A program made the translations under genes and the position numbers. From Labilithrix sp. (GTDB lineage Bacteria > Myxococcota_A > Polyangia > Polyangiales > Polyangiaceae), in contig JAHBWD010000004.1 of the NCBI GenBank assembly GCA_019637175.1, positions 1-64,000 on the forward strand: a stretch of DNA of 64,000 bases, read 5' to 3'. The notes beneath the pieces were generated by a model. It was not told the DNA's origin and did not search any database. It was given only the letters and a program-made list of their open reading frames with translations. Shown piece after piece: positions 57,293 through 64,000 of this stretch; the stretch's first letter is position 1; each line of letters begins with the position of its first letter.

Positions 57293-58441
57293 TCAAGCCG
57301 CGTCGACGCGCGCGACCATGGCGCTGCCGCCGCCGAAGACGACGGCGTCGAGGAGGAGCTCGTCTTCGACCAGGGCGAGCGAGGGGTGATCGCGCGAGAT
57401 CCGGAGCGTTCCTCCGGCGTCGGCGAAGCCGCACGCGAGCGCGCCCTCGCTCGATCCCGCCTTCCACAGCTCGGCCGCGGGCGTCGCTCCCGCGGGGTCG
57501 AAGGTCACGCGCTTGCCGCTGCGAAGACGCTCGAGAGTCTCGAGCGCGCGCAGATCGGCGATCGGATCGGTGATGACGTGGCTGTCGATGCCGGTGCAGA
57601 GGCGCGCCCCCGAAGCGCGGAGCGCGCCGAGATCGGGCAGACCGTCGCCGAGATCGGCCTCGGTCGTCGCGCAGACGCAAGCGAACGCGCGCGCGCGCCC
57701 GAGCAGCTCGGCTTCGTGCGGCGCGAGGTGCGTCGCGTGCACGGCCACGAAGCGATCCGAGAGCACGCCGAGATCGGCGAGCAGCTCGACCGGCCGCTTC
57801 CCCGTCTCGGCGACGCACTCCTCGATCTCGCGCGGCTGCTCCGCCACGTGCATGTGGAACGGCATCGCGTGGCGCGCTGCGTACGCGGCGAGCTCGGCGA
57901 TCCAGCTAGGCGGAACGGCGCGCACCGAGTGGGGGGCGACGCCCACGCGCACGTCGGGATCATTCTTGTATTTTACATATAAATCCTCGACGTCGCGGAG
58001 CACGGCGTCGACGGTGGGGTCGCAGAAGCGCCGCTGCCCCGGCTCGGGATCGCGACCGGGGCCCGCCCGGTGATAGGCGACGCGGAGGAGCGCGATGCGC
58101 AGCCCCTCGGCCTTCGCCGCGCGGATCATCGCGTCGCTCATGATCGTGCGATCGACGTACGGCGTCCCGTCGGGTTGGTGGTGAACGTAGTGAAACTCCC
58201 CGACCGTACGCACGCCCGCGGCGCGCAGCTCACGGAAGGCGACTCGGCCGATCGCCTCGATCGACGCGGGATCCACCGACGAAGCGGCGCGATACATCGC
58301 GCCCCTCCACGACCAGAAGTCTTCACGCGTCCCTCGAGGGCGCTGCGCCGCACCGCGCATGGCGCGCTGGAACGCGTGCGAATGGACGGTCGTGAGCGCC
58401 GGCAAGCTCAGCGTTCGGCCGTCGGGGGACAGCGACAGCAT
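57293..58441 (-). CDS. hutF: Formimidoylglutamate deiminase (HutF)
   Basis: A 382-residue amidohydrolase of histidine degradation, releasing ammonia from N-formimidoyl-glutamate. Metal and active-site motifs: VHSHAFQRAMRG, HMHVAEQPREIEEC and the Asp motif CTGIDSH. Typical HutF is ~450 residues and begins with a small beta domain; here the first residues are MLSLSPDGRTLSLPAL, so the N-terminal part is short and may be trimmed. No other hut genes are adjacent. Its start lies 25 bases from the divergent kinase-fusion start, so regulation is probably shared. Confidence 0.85.
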   Translation of the reverse strand: MLSLSPDGRTLSLPALTTVHSHAFQRAMRGAAQRPRGTREDFWSWRGAMYRAASSVDPASIEAIGRVAFRELRAAGVRTVGEFHYVHHQPDGTPYVDRTIMSDAMIRAAKAEGLRIALLRVAYHRAGPGRDPEPGQRRFCDPTVDAVLRDVEDLYVKYKNDPDVRVGVAPHSVRAVPPSWIAELAAYAARHAMPFHMHVAEQPREIEECVAETGKRPVELLADLGVLSDRFVAVHATHLAPHEAELLGRARAFACVCATTEADLGDGLPDLGALRASGARLCTGIDSHVITDPIADLRALETLERLRSGKRVTFDPAGATPAAELWKAGSSEGALACGFADAGGTLRISRDHPSLALVEDELLLDAVVFGGGSAMVARVDAA

Positions 58442-58466
58442 CGCCCACGCAAGCTACCATCGATCC

Positions 58467-61250
58467 GTGCGCGAGGAGGGACCCGCGAGCGACGCAACGC
58501 AAACGGAGGTGCCCGGCGAGCTGACGGTCCCGATCGCTCCGGTGGCGGACGAAGCGAAGCCCGTCGTCGCCGGCTACGACATGGTCCGCGTCCTCGGGCG
58601 GGGGGGCATGGGCGTCGTGTGGGAGGCGATCGAGCACCGCTTCGACCGGCGCGTCGCCGTGAAGGTCCACGCCGAAGGCCGCGCGCTCCTCCCCGACGAG
58701 CTCTGGTCGGAGGCCTTGATCGCGGCGCGGATCGGAGATCCTGGGATCGTTCGCGTCCTCGACGTCGGGCTCACCTTGGCCGAGCGCCCGTACTACGCGA
58801 TGGAGCTCGTCGACGGGACCGATCTCGCGACGCTCCTCGCCGACGGCCCGCTCGCGCCGCGCAAGGCGGTCGATGTCGCTGCCGACGTCGCGCGCGCCGC
58901 CGCCGCGGCGCACGAGTACGGCGTCATCCATCGCGATCTCAAGCCGCGGAACGTGATCGTCGACCCGACGGGGCGCGCGCGCGTGCTCGACTTCGGGATC
59001 GCGCTCGACACGCGCGCGTCGGACGTCGATCCGTACGCCGGCCAGCTCGCGGGCTCGCCGGCCTACATGGCCCCGGAGCAGGCGCTGGGCCATCCGGTGG
59101 TACCGCAGACCGACATCTTCGCGATCGGCGTGATGCTCTACGAGATGTTGACCGGCGCGAGGCCGTTCGAGGGCTCGTCGAGAGAGGCGCTGCTCTTCAA
59201 CATCGCCGCGGGAGACGTTCGGCCGCCGTCGGCGATGAACGCGAGCATCCATCGCGATCTCGACGCGGTCGTCGGTCGGTGCCTCGCGAAGTCGGCCGAG
59301 GATCGCTTCCCGACGGCGCGCGCGCTCTTCGAGACGCTGTGCGCCATCGCCGAAGGTCGACCGATCGACACGGCGCCGCAGAGCCTCAGGCGGCCGTACA
59401 TCCCCAAGGTCTCGACCGTTCCTCCGCCGGATCGCCCGCGGCGCGACGAGGCGAAGAAGCACCTGTCGTGGAGCTGGCGGCTCGCGTCGTCGCCGGGCGC
59501 GCTATGGCCCCACGTCGCCAACACCGATCGCTTCAACAAAGCCGTCGGTCTCGCGCCGATCGTCTTCACCGACGAGCCTGCCCCCGAAGGCGGCGCGATC
59601 CGAACGGGCGAGATGCGCGTCCTCGGCATGGCCATCCGGTGGCGCGAGTTCCCCTTCGAGTGGGTGAAGGACCGCGAGCACTCGGTATTCCGCTGGTATC
59701 GGAGCGGCCCGCTCGCCGCGCTGTGGAATCGCGTCAAGCTCACCCCGATCGAAGGTGGTGGCACCGAGCTCGAGCACGACATCTGGCTCACGCCGCGCGG
59801 CGTCGTCGGTCAGGTCGCGGCGTTCGTCGAGATCGATCGCAAGCTCGGACCGGCCGTCGATCGCTTCTACCGCCACCTCGACGACGTGCTCGTCGCCGGC
59901 GGCCACGTCGATCCCTTCGAGCCGGCGCACGCGCCGACGCCCGATCAAGGCGCGACGGTCGAGGCGGCGTGCGCGCGGCTGCGCGCCGAGGGGTTCGCGC
60001 CCGCGATCGTCGAGCGGCTCGCGATGCACCTGCTCACCGCGCCCGACGGCGTGCTCGGCGCGCTGCGCCCTCACGCGCTCGCCGACGCGTGGCGCGCGGA
60101 TCGCTCCGAGGTCCTCGACGTGCTCATGCACGCGGCGCACGCAGGCGCGCTCGAGCCGGCGTGGGACGTCGTGTGCCCGAGGTGCATGCTCGCCCACGAG
60201 TCGCTCCAAGGGCTCGCGCAGATCACGCGCGTCGGCACATGCTCGGCGTGCGCGACCTCGTTCGAACGCGATCTGCGCGATTCGGTCGAGCTCGTGTTCG
60301 TCCCCTCGCCGAGCGTGCGCAGCGTGCCGCGGACGACTTATTGCGCGGGCGCGCCCGCGCTTCGCCCCCACGTCGTCGCCCAGCAGGTGGTCGAGCCGGG
60401 CGGCGAGCGCCGGTTGACGATGGATCTCACGCGCGGCGAGTACCGGGTGACGGGCGCGCTCGCGAGCGCCGCCGGCGAGCTCGTCGCGAGCGCCGTCGGC
60501 TTCGAAAGCGAGGCGACGGCGGTCGCCCGCGACGGGCGGATCCACGTCCGACCGTCGATCGTGCGCGCGGGAACGGTCACGCTCGTCCTCCGCAACGAGG
60601 GCGACGACGAGGAGACGCTCCGCCTCGAGCTGGCCGGCGCGCGCGGCGACGGCGTCGCCGCGGCGACGGCGATGACCCATCCCGCGTTTCGCGAGCTCTT
60701 CGCCGACCAGCTCCTCGCGCACGGAGAGCACCTTCGGGTCAGCCACCTCGCGTTCGTGTTCGTCGAGCTCATCGGGCGACAGGGCGTCTTCGAGAAGCTC
60801 GGTGACGCCTCGGCGTGCGCCGAGCTCACGCGGCTCGACGAGCTCGTTCGCGCACGAGCCCGTGCCCATGAAGGCACCGCCGTCCCGAGCTCGCTCGACA
60901 TCCTGATCGTCGCGTTCCCCACGGTGCAGCGCGCCCTGCGGGCGGCGCTCGAGCTTCGAATGGGCGTCGACGAAGCGCGACTCTCGGCGCCGGTCGCGAT
61001 CGCCGCGCACGACGGTCGATGCATCGCCCTGACGCGCGAGGGCAAGCCCGAGTTCTTCGGCGAGACGCTCCTCCGCGGCCAGGCGCTCTTGCGCGACTGT
61101 CCGACCGGCGGGATCGCGCTCAGCGCGACGCTGGCAGCCGACCGCGCCGTCGCCGTCGCGGTGCACGAGTCCGGCATGCGCGTCGGCGTGGTCAAGTCGG
61201 ACGCCGGGCCCTACGCCGGGCGCCGCGTGACCGTGCTCGCGCCCGCGTGA
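58467..61250 (+). CDS. Ser/Thr kinase - START-like - DUF5939 - cyclase-like fusion
   Basis: A 927-residue protein starting with GTG at 58467, chosen to avoid overlap with the divergent hutF. A Hanks-type kinase (~30-300) has LGRGGMGVVWE, catalytic HRDLKPRN (~155) and DFGIAL, all intact. Residues ~330-490 look like a START/SRPBCC domain (SSPGALWPHVANTDRFNKAV, GTELEHDIWLTPRG). Next comes a DUF5939-like zinc-ribbon (CPRCML and CSAC at ~569-595), then a C-terminal class-III cyclase-like fold (~745-925). The cyclase metal site FTDLKGST is changed to FVELIGRQ, so it is probably not catalytic. Confidence 0.82.
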   Translation: MREEGPASDATQTEVPGELTVPIAPVADEAKPVVAGYDMVRVLGRGGMGVVWEAIEHRFDRRVAVKVHAEGRALLPDELWSEALIAARIGDPGIVRVLDVGLTLAERPYYAMELVDGTDLATLLADGPLAPRKAVDVAADVARAAAAAHEYGVIHRDLKPRNVIVDPTGRARVLDFGIALDTRASDVDPYAGQLAGSPAYMAPEQALGHPVVPQTDIFAIGVMLYEMLTGARPFEGSSREALLFNIAAGDVRPPSAMNASIHRDLDAVVGRCLAKSAEDRFPTARALFETLCAIAEGRPIDTAPQSLRRPYIPKVSTVPPPDRPRRDEAKKHLSWSWRLASSPGALWPHVANTDRFNKAVGLAPIVFTDEPAPEGGAIRTGEMRVLGMAIRWREFPFEWVKDREHSVFRWYRSGPLAALWNRVKLTPIEGGGTELEHDIWLTPRGVVGQVAAFVEIDRKLGPAVDRFYRHLDDVLVAGGHVDPFEPAHAPTPDQGATVEAACARLRAEGFAPAIVERLAMHLLTAPDGVLGALRPHALADAWRADRSEVLDVLMHAAHAGALEPAWDVVCPRCMLAHESLQGLAQITRVGTCSACATSFERDLRDSVELVFVPSPSVRSVPRTTYCAGAPALRPHVVAQQVVEPGGERRLTMDLTRGEYRVTGALASAAGELVASAVGFESEATAVARDGRIHVRPSIVRAGTVTLVLRNEGDDEETLRLELAGARGDGVAAATAMTHPAFRELFADQLLAHGEHLRVSHLAFVFVELIGRQGVFEKLGDASACAELTRLDELVRARARAHEGTAVPSSLDILIVAFPTVQRALRAALELRMGVDEARLSAPVAIAAHDGRCIALTREGKPEFFGETLLRGQALLRDCPTGGIALSATLAADRAVAVAVHESGMRVGVVKSDAGPYAGRRVTVLAPA

Positions 61251-61261
61251 GAAGATCGGCT

Positions 61262-63025
61262 GTGCGGATCGGCCTCGGTTGCATGCGCTTGTCGACGGAC
61301 GCAGACCGCGACGAAGCGCGCGCCCTCGAGACGATCCGAGCGGCGTTCGACGGCGGCGTGCGGCTCTTCGACACCGCGCGCGCATACGGAGTCGACGGCG
61401 CCGACGAGGGACACAACGAGCGGCTCGTCGCCCGCGCGCTCTCGGGCCGCGAAGGCGGGCGCGTCGTGACGAAGTGCGGAATGCGCCGCGAAGGTTGGAT
61501 CCCCGACGGTCGCGCGTCGACGATCGCGCGCGACGCCGCGGCGAGCGCGATCGCCCTCGGACGGCCCCTCGACGTCTTGCTCCTCCACGCGCCCGATCCC
61601 AGGACGCCGCTCGTGACGAGCGTGCGCGCGCTCGATCGCGCGCGCAAGGACGGCGTGGCGCGATCCATCGGCGTCTCCAACGTATCCCGCAAGCAGCTCG
61701 AAGAGATCGCGACGGTCGCGCGCGTCGACGTCGTCGAGATCGCGCTCGGCGCCTACGACGACGCTGCCGTACGCGGAGGCGTCGTCGCGTGGTGCGCGGA
61801 GCGCGGCGTCGAGCTGCTCGCGCACTCGCCGCTGGGCGGACCGGCGCGCGCGCCCCGCCTCGCTCGTGACGTGCGGCTCCGTGCGCTCGCCGAGCGCGCG
61901 GGCGCCACCGCTCACGAGCTGGTGCTCGCGTACCTGCTCGCCGTGCATCCGTCGATCATGCTGCTGGTGGGCGCACGGCGCGCGAACGCGGCGGCGAGCG
62001 CGGTCGCGGCGGCGCGGATCGCGCTCGACGACGAGCTCCTCTTCGCGCTCGACGCGCGCTTTCCGGGCCTCGCGCTCCTGCGACGACCTCCGCCGCGGCC
62101 GCCCGAGACGAGCACGCGCGAGGTCGTCATCTTGATGGGGATCCCGGGAGCAGGAAAGTCGACGGCGGCCAAGGCCTACGTCGATCGCGGGCACGTCCGG
62201 CTCAATCGAGACACCGTCGGCGGCACGCTCGCCGGGATCGCCAAGCGCCTCGACGAGGTGTTGCGCAAGGGCGCGACCGGCGTCGTGCTCGACAACACCT
62301 ACGTCTCGCGAGCCTCTCGGAGCGAGGTCGTGAGGATCGCGCACACCCACGGCGCACACGTCAGGTGCGTGCACTTCGACACGCCGCCGCACGAAGCGCA
62401 GCGCAACGTCGTCTCGCGGATGCTCGAGCGCCACGGCGCGCTGCTCGGCCCGAAGGAGATCGCGTCGCTCTCCAAGAGAGATCCGACGGCGCTCGGGCCC
62501 AACGCGCTCCGTCGCCTGCTCGGCGAGCTCGAAGCGCCGGCGCCCGAAGAGGGGTTCGCGTCCGTCGACGTCGTCACCTTCACGCGGCGGCACGATCCGC
62601 GAGCGACCGCGCGCGGAGCCGCGATCGCCCTCGACGCGATCGCGCGACGGGCAGGAGACGGCTACGCGCTCGCGGCAGACGCGCGTGCGATCTTCGACGA
62701 CCTCCCCGCCGGATCGCGCGCGCTGGTGTTCGGATGGATCCCCGACGCGAGCCCCGCGCTCGTCGCGTCGACGACGGCGCTGCTCCGCGAGGCCCACGGG
62801 GCAGAGCTTGCATTATGCACACATTTGGCCGGACCGCCGCTCTGCTGGTGCCGGCCTCCCCTCCCCGGCCTCTGGCTCGCCTTCGCGCGCGCGCACGGCC
62901 TCGACGCGCGGGCGAGCGTCCTCGTGGGCACGGGCGCGTCGCACGCGTCGATGGCCCGCGCGCTCGAGATGACCTACCTCGAGCGGCCGCTCACTGGCGC
63001 ATCAAGTCCGCCGCGGACCGCGTGA
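61262..63025 (+). CDS. Aldo/keto reductase fused to Pnkp-like P-loop kinase
   Basis: A 587-residue fusion starting with GTG at 61262, eleven bases after the kinase-fusion stop. Residues ~1-270 form an aldo/keto reductase barrel: GGVRLFDTARAYG (Asp, Tyr), VVTKCGM (Lys) and LLLHAPDP (His) give the full catalytic tetrad. From ~285, a polynucleotide-kinase-like P-loop domain follows: ILMGIPGAGKSTAAKAYVD (~294), VRLNRDTVGG and VLDNTYVSRASRSEV. The C-terminal ~130 residues resemble a HAD-fold phosphatase lacking its catalytic Asp (VGTGASHASMARA). I know of no standard role for this combination. Its 3' end overlaps the next minus-strand gene by 35 bases. Confidence 0.82.
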   Translation: MRIGLGCMRLSTDADRDEARALETIRAAFDGGVRLFDTARAYGVDGADEGHNERLVARALSGREGGRVVTKCGMRREGWIPDGRASTIARDAAASAIALGRPLDVLLLHAPDPRTPLVTSVRALDRARKDGVARSIGVSNVSRKQLEEIATVARVDVVEIALGAYDDAAVRGGVVAWCAERGVELLAHSPLGGPARAPRLARDVRLRALAERAGATAHELVLAYLLAVHPSIMLLVGARRANAAASAVAAARIALDDELLFALDARFPGLALLRRPPPRPPETSTREVVILMGIPGAGKSTAAKAYVDRGHVRLNRDTVGGTLAGIAKRLDEVLRKGATGVVLDNTYVSRASRSEVVRIAHTHGAHVRCVHFDTPPHEAQRNVVSRMLERHGALLGPKEIASLSKRDPTALGPNALRRLLGELEAPAPEEGFASVDVVTFTRRHDPRATARGAAIALDAIARRAGDGYALAADARAIFDDLPAGSRALVFGWIPDASPALVASTTALLREAHGAELALCTHLAGPPLCWCRPPLPGLWLAFARAHGLDARASVLVGTGASHASMARALEMTYLERPLTGASSPPRTA

Positions 63026-63539
63026 CGTAGAAGTAGCGCGGCCAGTGACGATAAAAGCTCGACCGGAGGATGGGGCTCCCGTCGGCCGGATCGACGTCTT
63101 CGCCGAAGGTGCCGACCGTCCGCACGAGCGAGCCGACGCCGACCGACTTTTCGCCGATGTCGTCGTCGGGCGAGAGCGCGGCGAGGACGTGCACGACGCC
63201 GAAGTCGCGATCGCTCACCGTGACGCGACAGGTGTCTTCGTCGTTGGCGTTGCTGCAGAGGTTACGCGTCTCGAGCTTGCGAACGCTGAGCGTGAGGTAG
63301 GCGGCGCCGCCGGGACCGGGCGCGCGGCCCTTCACCACGCCGAAGAGCGACGCCTTGCCCTTCCGCCAGGCCTCGGCTTCGCGCGCGTACATCACCGGAT
63401 CGTATTCGCGCGCGCCGTTCGCCGCCGCCGCTTCGTCGGAGGTGGCCGCGTATTGCGCCGCATAACCGTAAGGCCCGGCGCTCCGACATCCAGCCGAGAG
63501 GAGCACCGCGAGCGCGAGCATCGATGAACGACCCCACAT
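62991..63539 (-). CDS. Putative lipoprotein
   Basis: A 182-residue exported protein with a signal peptide ending in LLSAGC (~residue 18). The start at 63539 is preferred; an in-frame ATG six codons downstream is also consistent. The mature part has Ala/Tyr-rich early residues (GPYGYAAQYAATSDEAAAAN), then a beta-rich domain (LFGVVKGRAPGPGG, AYLTLSVRKLETRN, CRVTVSDRDFGVVHVLAAL). It ends in RSSFYRHWPRYFYVTRSAAD. Cys in RNLCSNANDEDTC could form a disulfide. Convergent with and overlapping the kinase-fused reductase gene. Function unknown. Confidence 0.7.
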   Translation of the reverse strand: MWGRSSMLALAVLLSAGCRSAGPYGYAAQYAATSDEAAAANGAREYDPVMYAREAEAWRKGKASLFGVVKGRAPGPGGAAYLTLSVRKLETRNLCSNANDEDTCRVTVSDRDFGVVHVLAALSPDDDIGEKSVGVGSLVRTVGTFGEDVDPADGSPILRSSFYRHWPRYFYVTRSAADLMRQ

Positions 63540-63572
63540 GGCCCTCGTTCTACGCGATTCTGCGCCTGCTGA

Positions 63573-63998
63573 CTACGCGGTCTCGCCGCGAGGCCGCGTG
63601 AGCGCTCGAACGACGAGCTCGGCGGCGACGAGCGCGAGGAGCACGAGGGCCACGATCCAGGAGACGTCGACGATCGCCACGCCGCCGCCGAGCGCAGACG
63701 AGGTCGCGCTCTCGGCCACCGCCCTGGGCCGCAGATCGATCTCCCGCGCGATGGGCGCCGCGACGCGGAGCTCGCGGCTTCCGTCGATCGTCACGCGATA
63801 GACGCCCGCGATCGGGGGCACGACGCGCATCGCGCCTTCTTCGCGCGCGACCTCGACGCGGGGGCCGGAAGGAGGTCCCTCGACCTCCACTTGCCGAGCG
63901 CCCGCGAACGTCCAGGGTACGCCCACGTCTCCCCGCCGCGGCGTGGCGCGCTGCTTCGCTTCGGTGACGAACGCGTCGAGGAGCGCGAGGAACCCGGG
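63573..63998 (-). CDS. BatA-like membrane protein, C-terminal part
   Basis: The frame remains open to the right window edge, so only ~140 residues are present. The fragment has FLALLDAFVTEAKQRATP, a beta-rich extracytoplasmic stretch (GVPWTFAGARQVEVEGPP, AGVYRVTIDGSRELRV) and a single C-terminal membrane helix (VSWIVALVLLALVAAELVV) followed by an Arg-containing tail. This architecture matches the end of BatA/VWA-type aerotolerance membrane proteins, although the VWA domain itself would lie outside the window. It ends 33 bases before the start of the neighbouring lipoprotein gene, so the two are probably in the same operon. Confidence 0.55.
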   Translation of the reverse strand, partial: PGFLALLDAFVTEAKQRATPRRGDVGVPWTFAGARQVEVEGPPSGPRVEVAREEGAMRVVPPIAGVYRVTIDGSRELRVAAPIAREIDLRPRAVAESATSSALGGGVAIVDVSWIVALVLLALVAAELVVRALTRPRGETA

Positions 63999-64000
63999 CC

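Overview
The window reads as chromosomal DNA of a myxobacterium (Myxococcota, probably Polyangia/Polyangiales). The base composition is strongly GC-rich. It carries a trypsin-like protease with a MYXO-CTERM-type tail, many lipoproteins with lipobox signals, large Ser/Thr-kinase fusion proteins, a kinase-sigma54 activator fusion, Cys-rich repeat proteins and a dispersed F-ATPase operon. I see no rRNA, tRNA, CRISPR array, transposase or phage gene, so this looks like ordinary chromosome. No gene-free stretch exceeds about 235 bases. The genus cannot be settled from the sequence alone.

Layout. 1-5.2 kb: end of a Tad/type II secretion-like operon (TadB end, TadC, an anchored protein, a TPR lipoprotein, a CpaF/TadA ATPase and an FHA-like membrane protein), mostly joined by ATGA overlaps. 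5.2-8.5 kb, minus strand: folK and three exported proteins. 8.6-13.5 kb: prkA kinase, a Cys-rich repeat/formylglycine-enzyme-like lipoprotein and an orphan DNA methyltransferase. 13.5-20.8 kb: a RoxA/YcfD-type ribosomal oxygenase, then a run of plus-strand exported proteins (VWA, CAP, Sel1, S41 protease). 20.8-28.5 kb: D-aminoacylase-like amidohydrolase, GAF-PAS-GGDEF diguanylate cyclase, a divergent P450/TetR pair with a clear operator, an alpha/beta hydrolase and an outer-membrane barrel. 28.6-35.6 kb: a 1,519-residue kinase-GAF-sigma54-activator fusion, the MYXO-CTERM protease and a lipid-anchored peroxiredoxin. 36.6-41.0 kb: F-ATPase genes b', b, delta, alpha and gamma, with beta and epsilon absent.

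41.7-50.7 kb, minus strand, is the most unusual part. Three consecutive genes encode relatives of the complex I membrane subunits NuoH, NuoL and NuoM. Each carries an added export-side domain (IPT plus PDZ; a PEGA-like insert; an Ig/ASH-like N-terminus), and each has lost ion- or quinone-handling residues. No NADH, flavin or Fe-S subunit gene is nearby. A pyroglutamyl-peptidase-like lipoprotein whose catalytic Cys is replaced by Ser follows in the same direction. I consider this block the best candidate for an undescribed system.

50.8-64 kb: manC, uvrB, a beta-hydroxyacid dehydrogenase coupled to a glycosidase-like lipoprotein, hutF, a kinase-START-DUF5939-cyclase-like fusion, an aldo/keto reductase fused to a Pnkp-like kinase, a small lipoprotein, and the end of a BatA-like membrane protein cut by the window edge.

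Functions are inferred from motifs and family knowledge recalled without database searches. Start codons were chosen by signal peptide, ribosome-binding site, overlap with the upstream gene, or conserved N-terminus.
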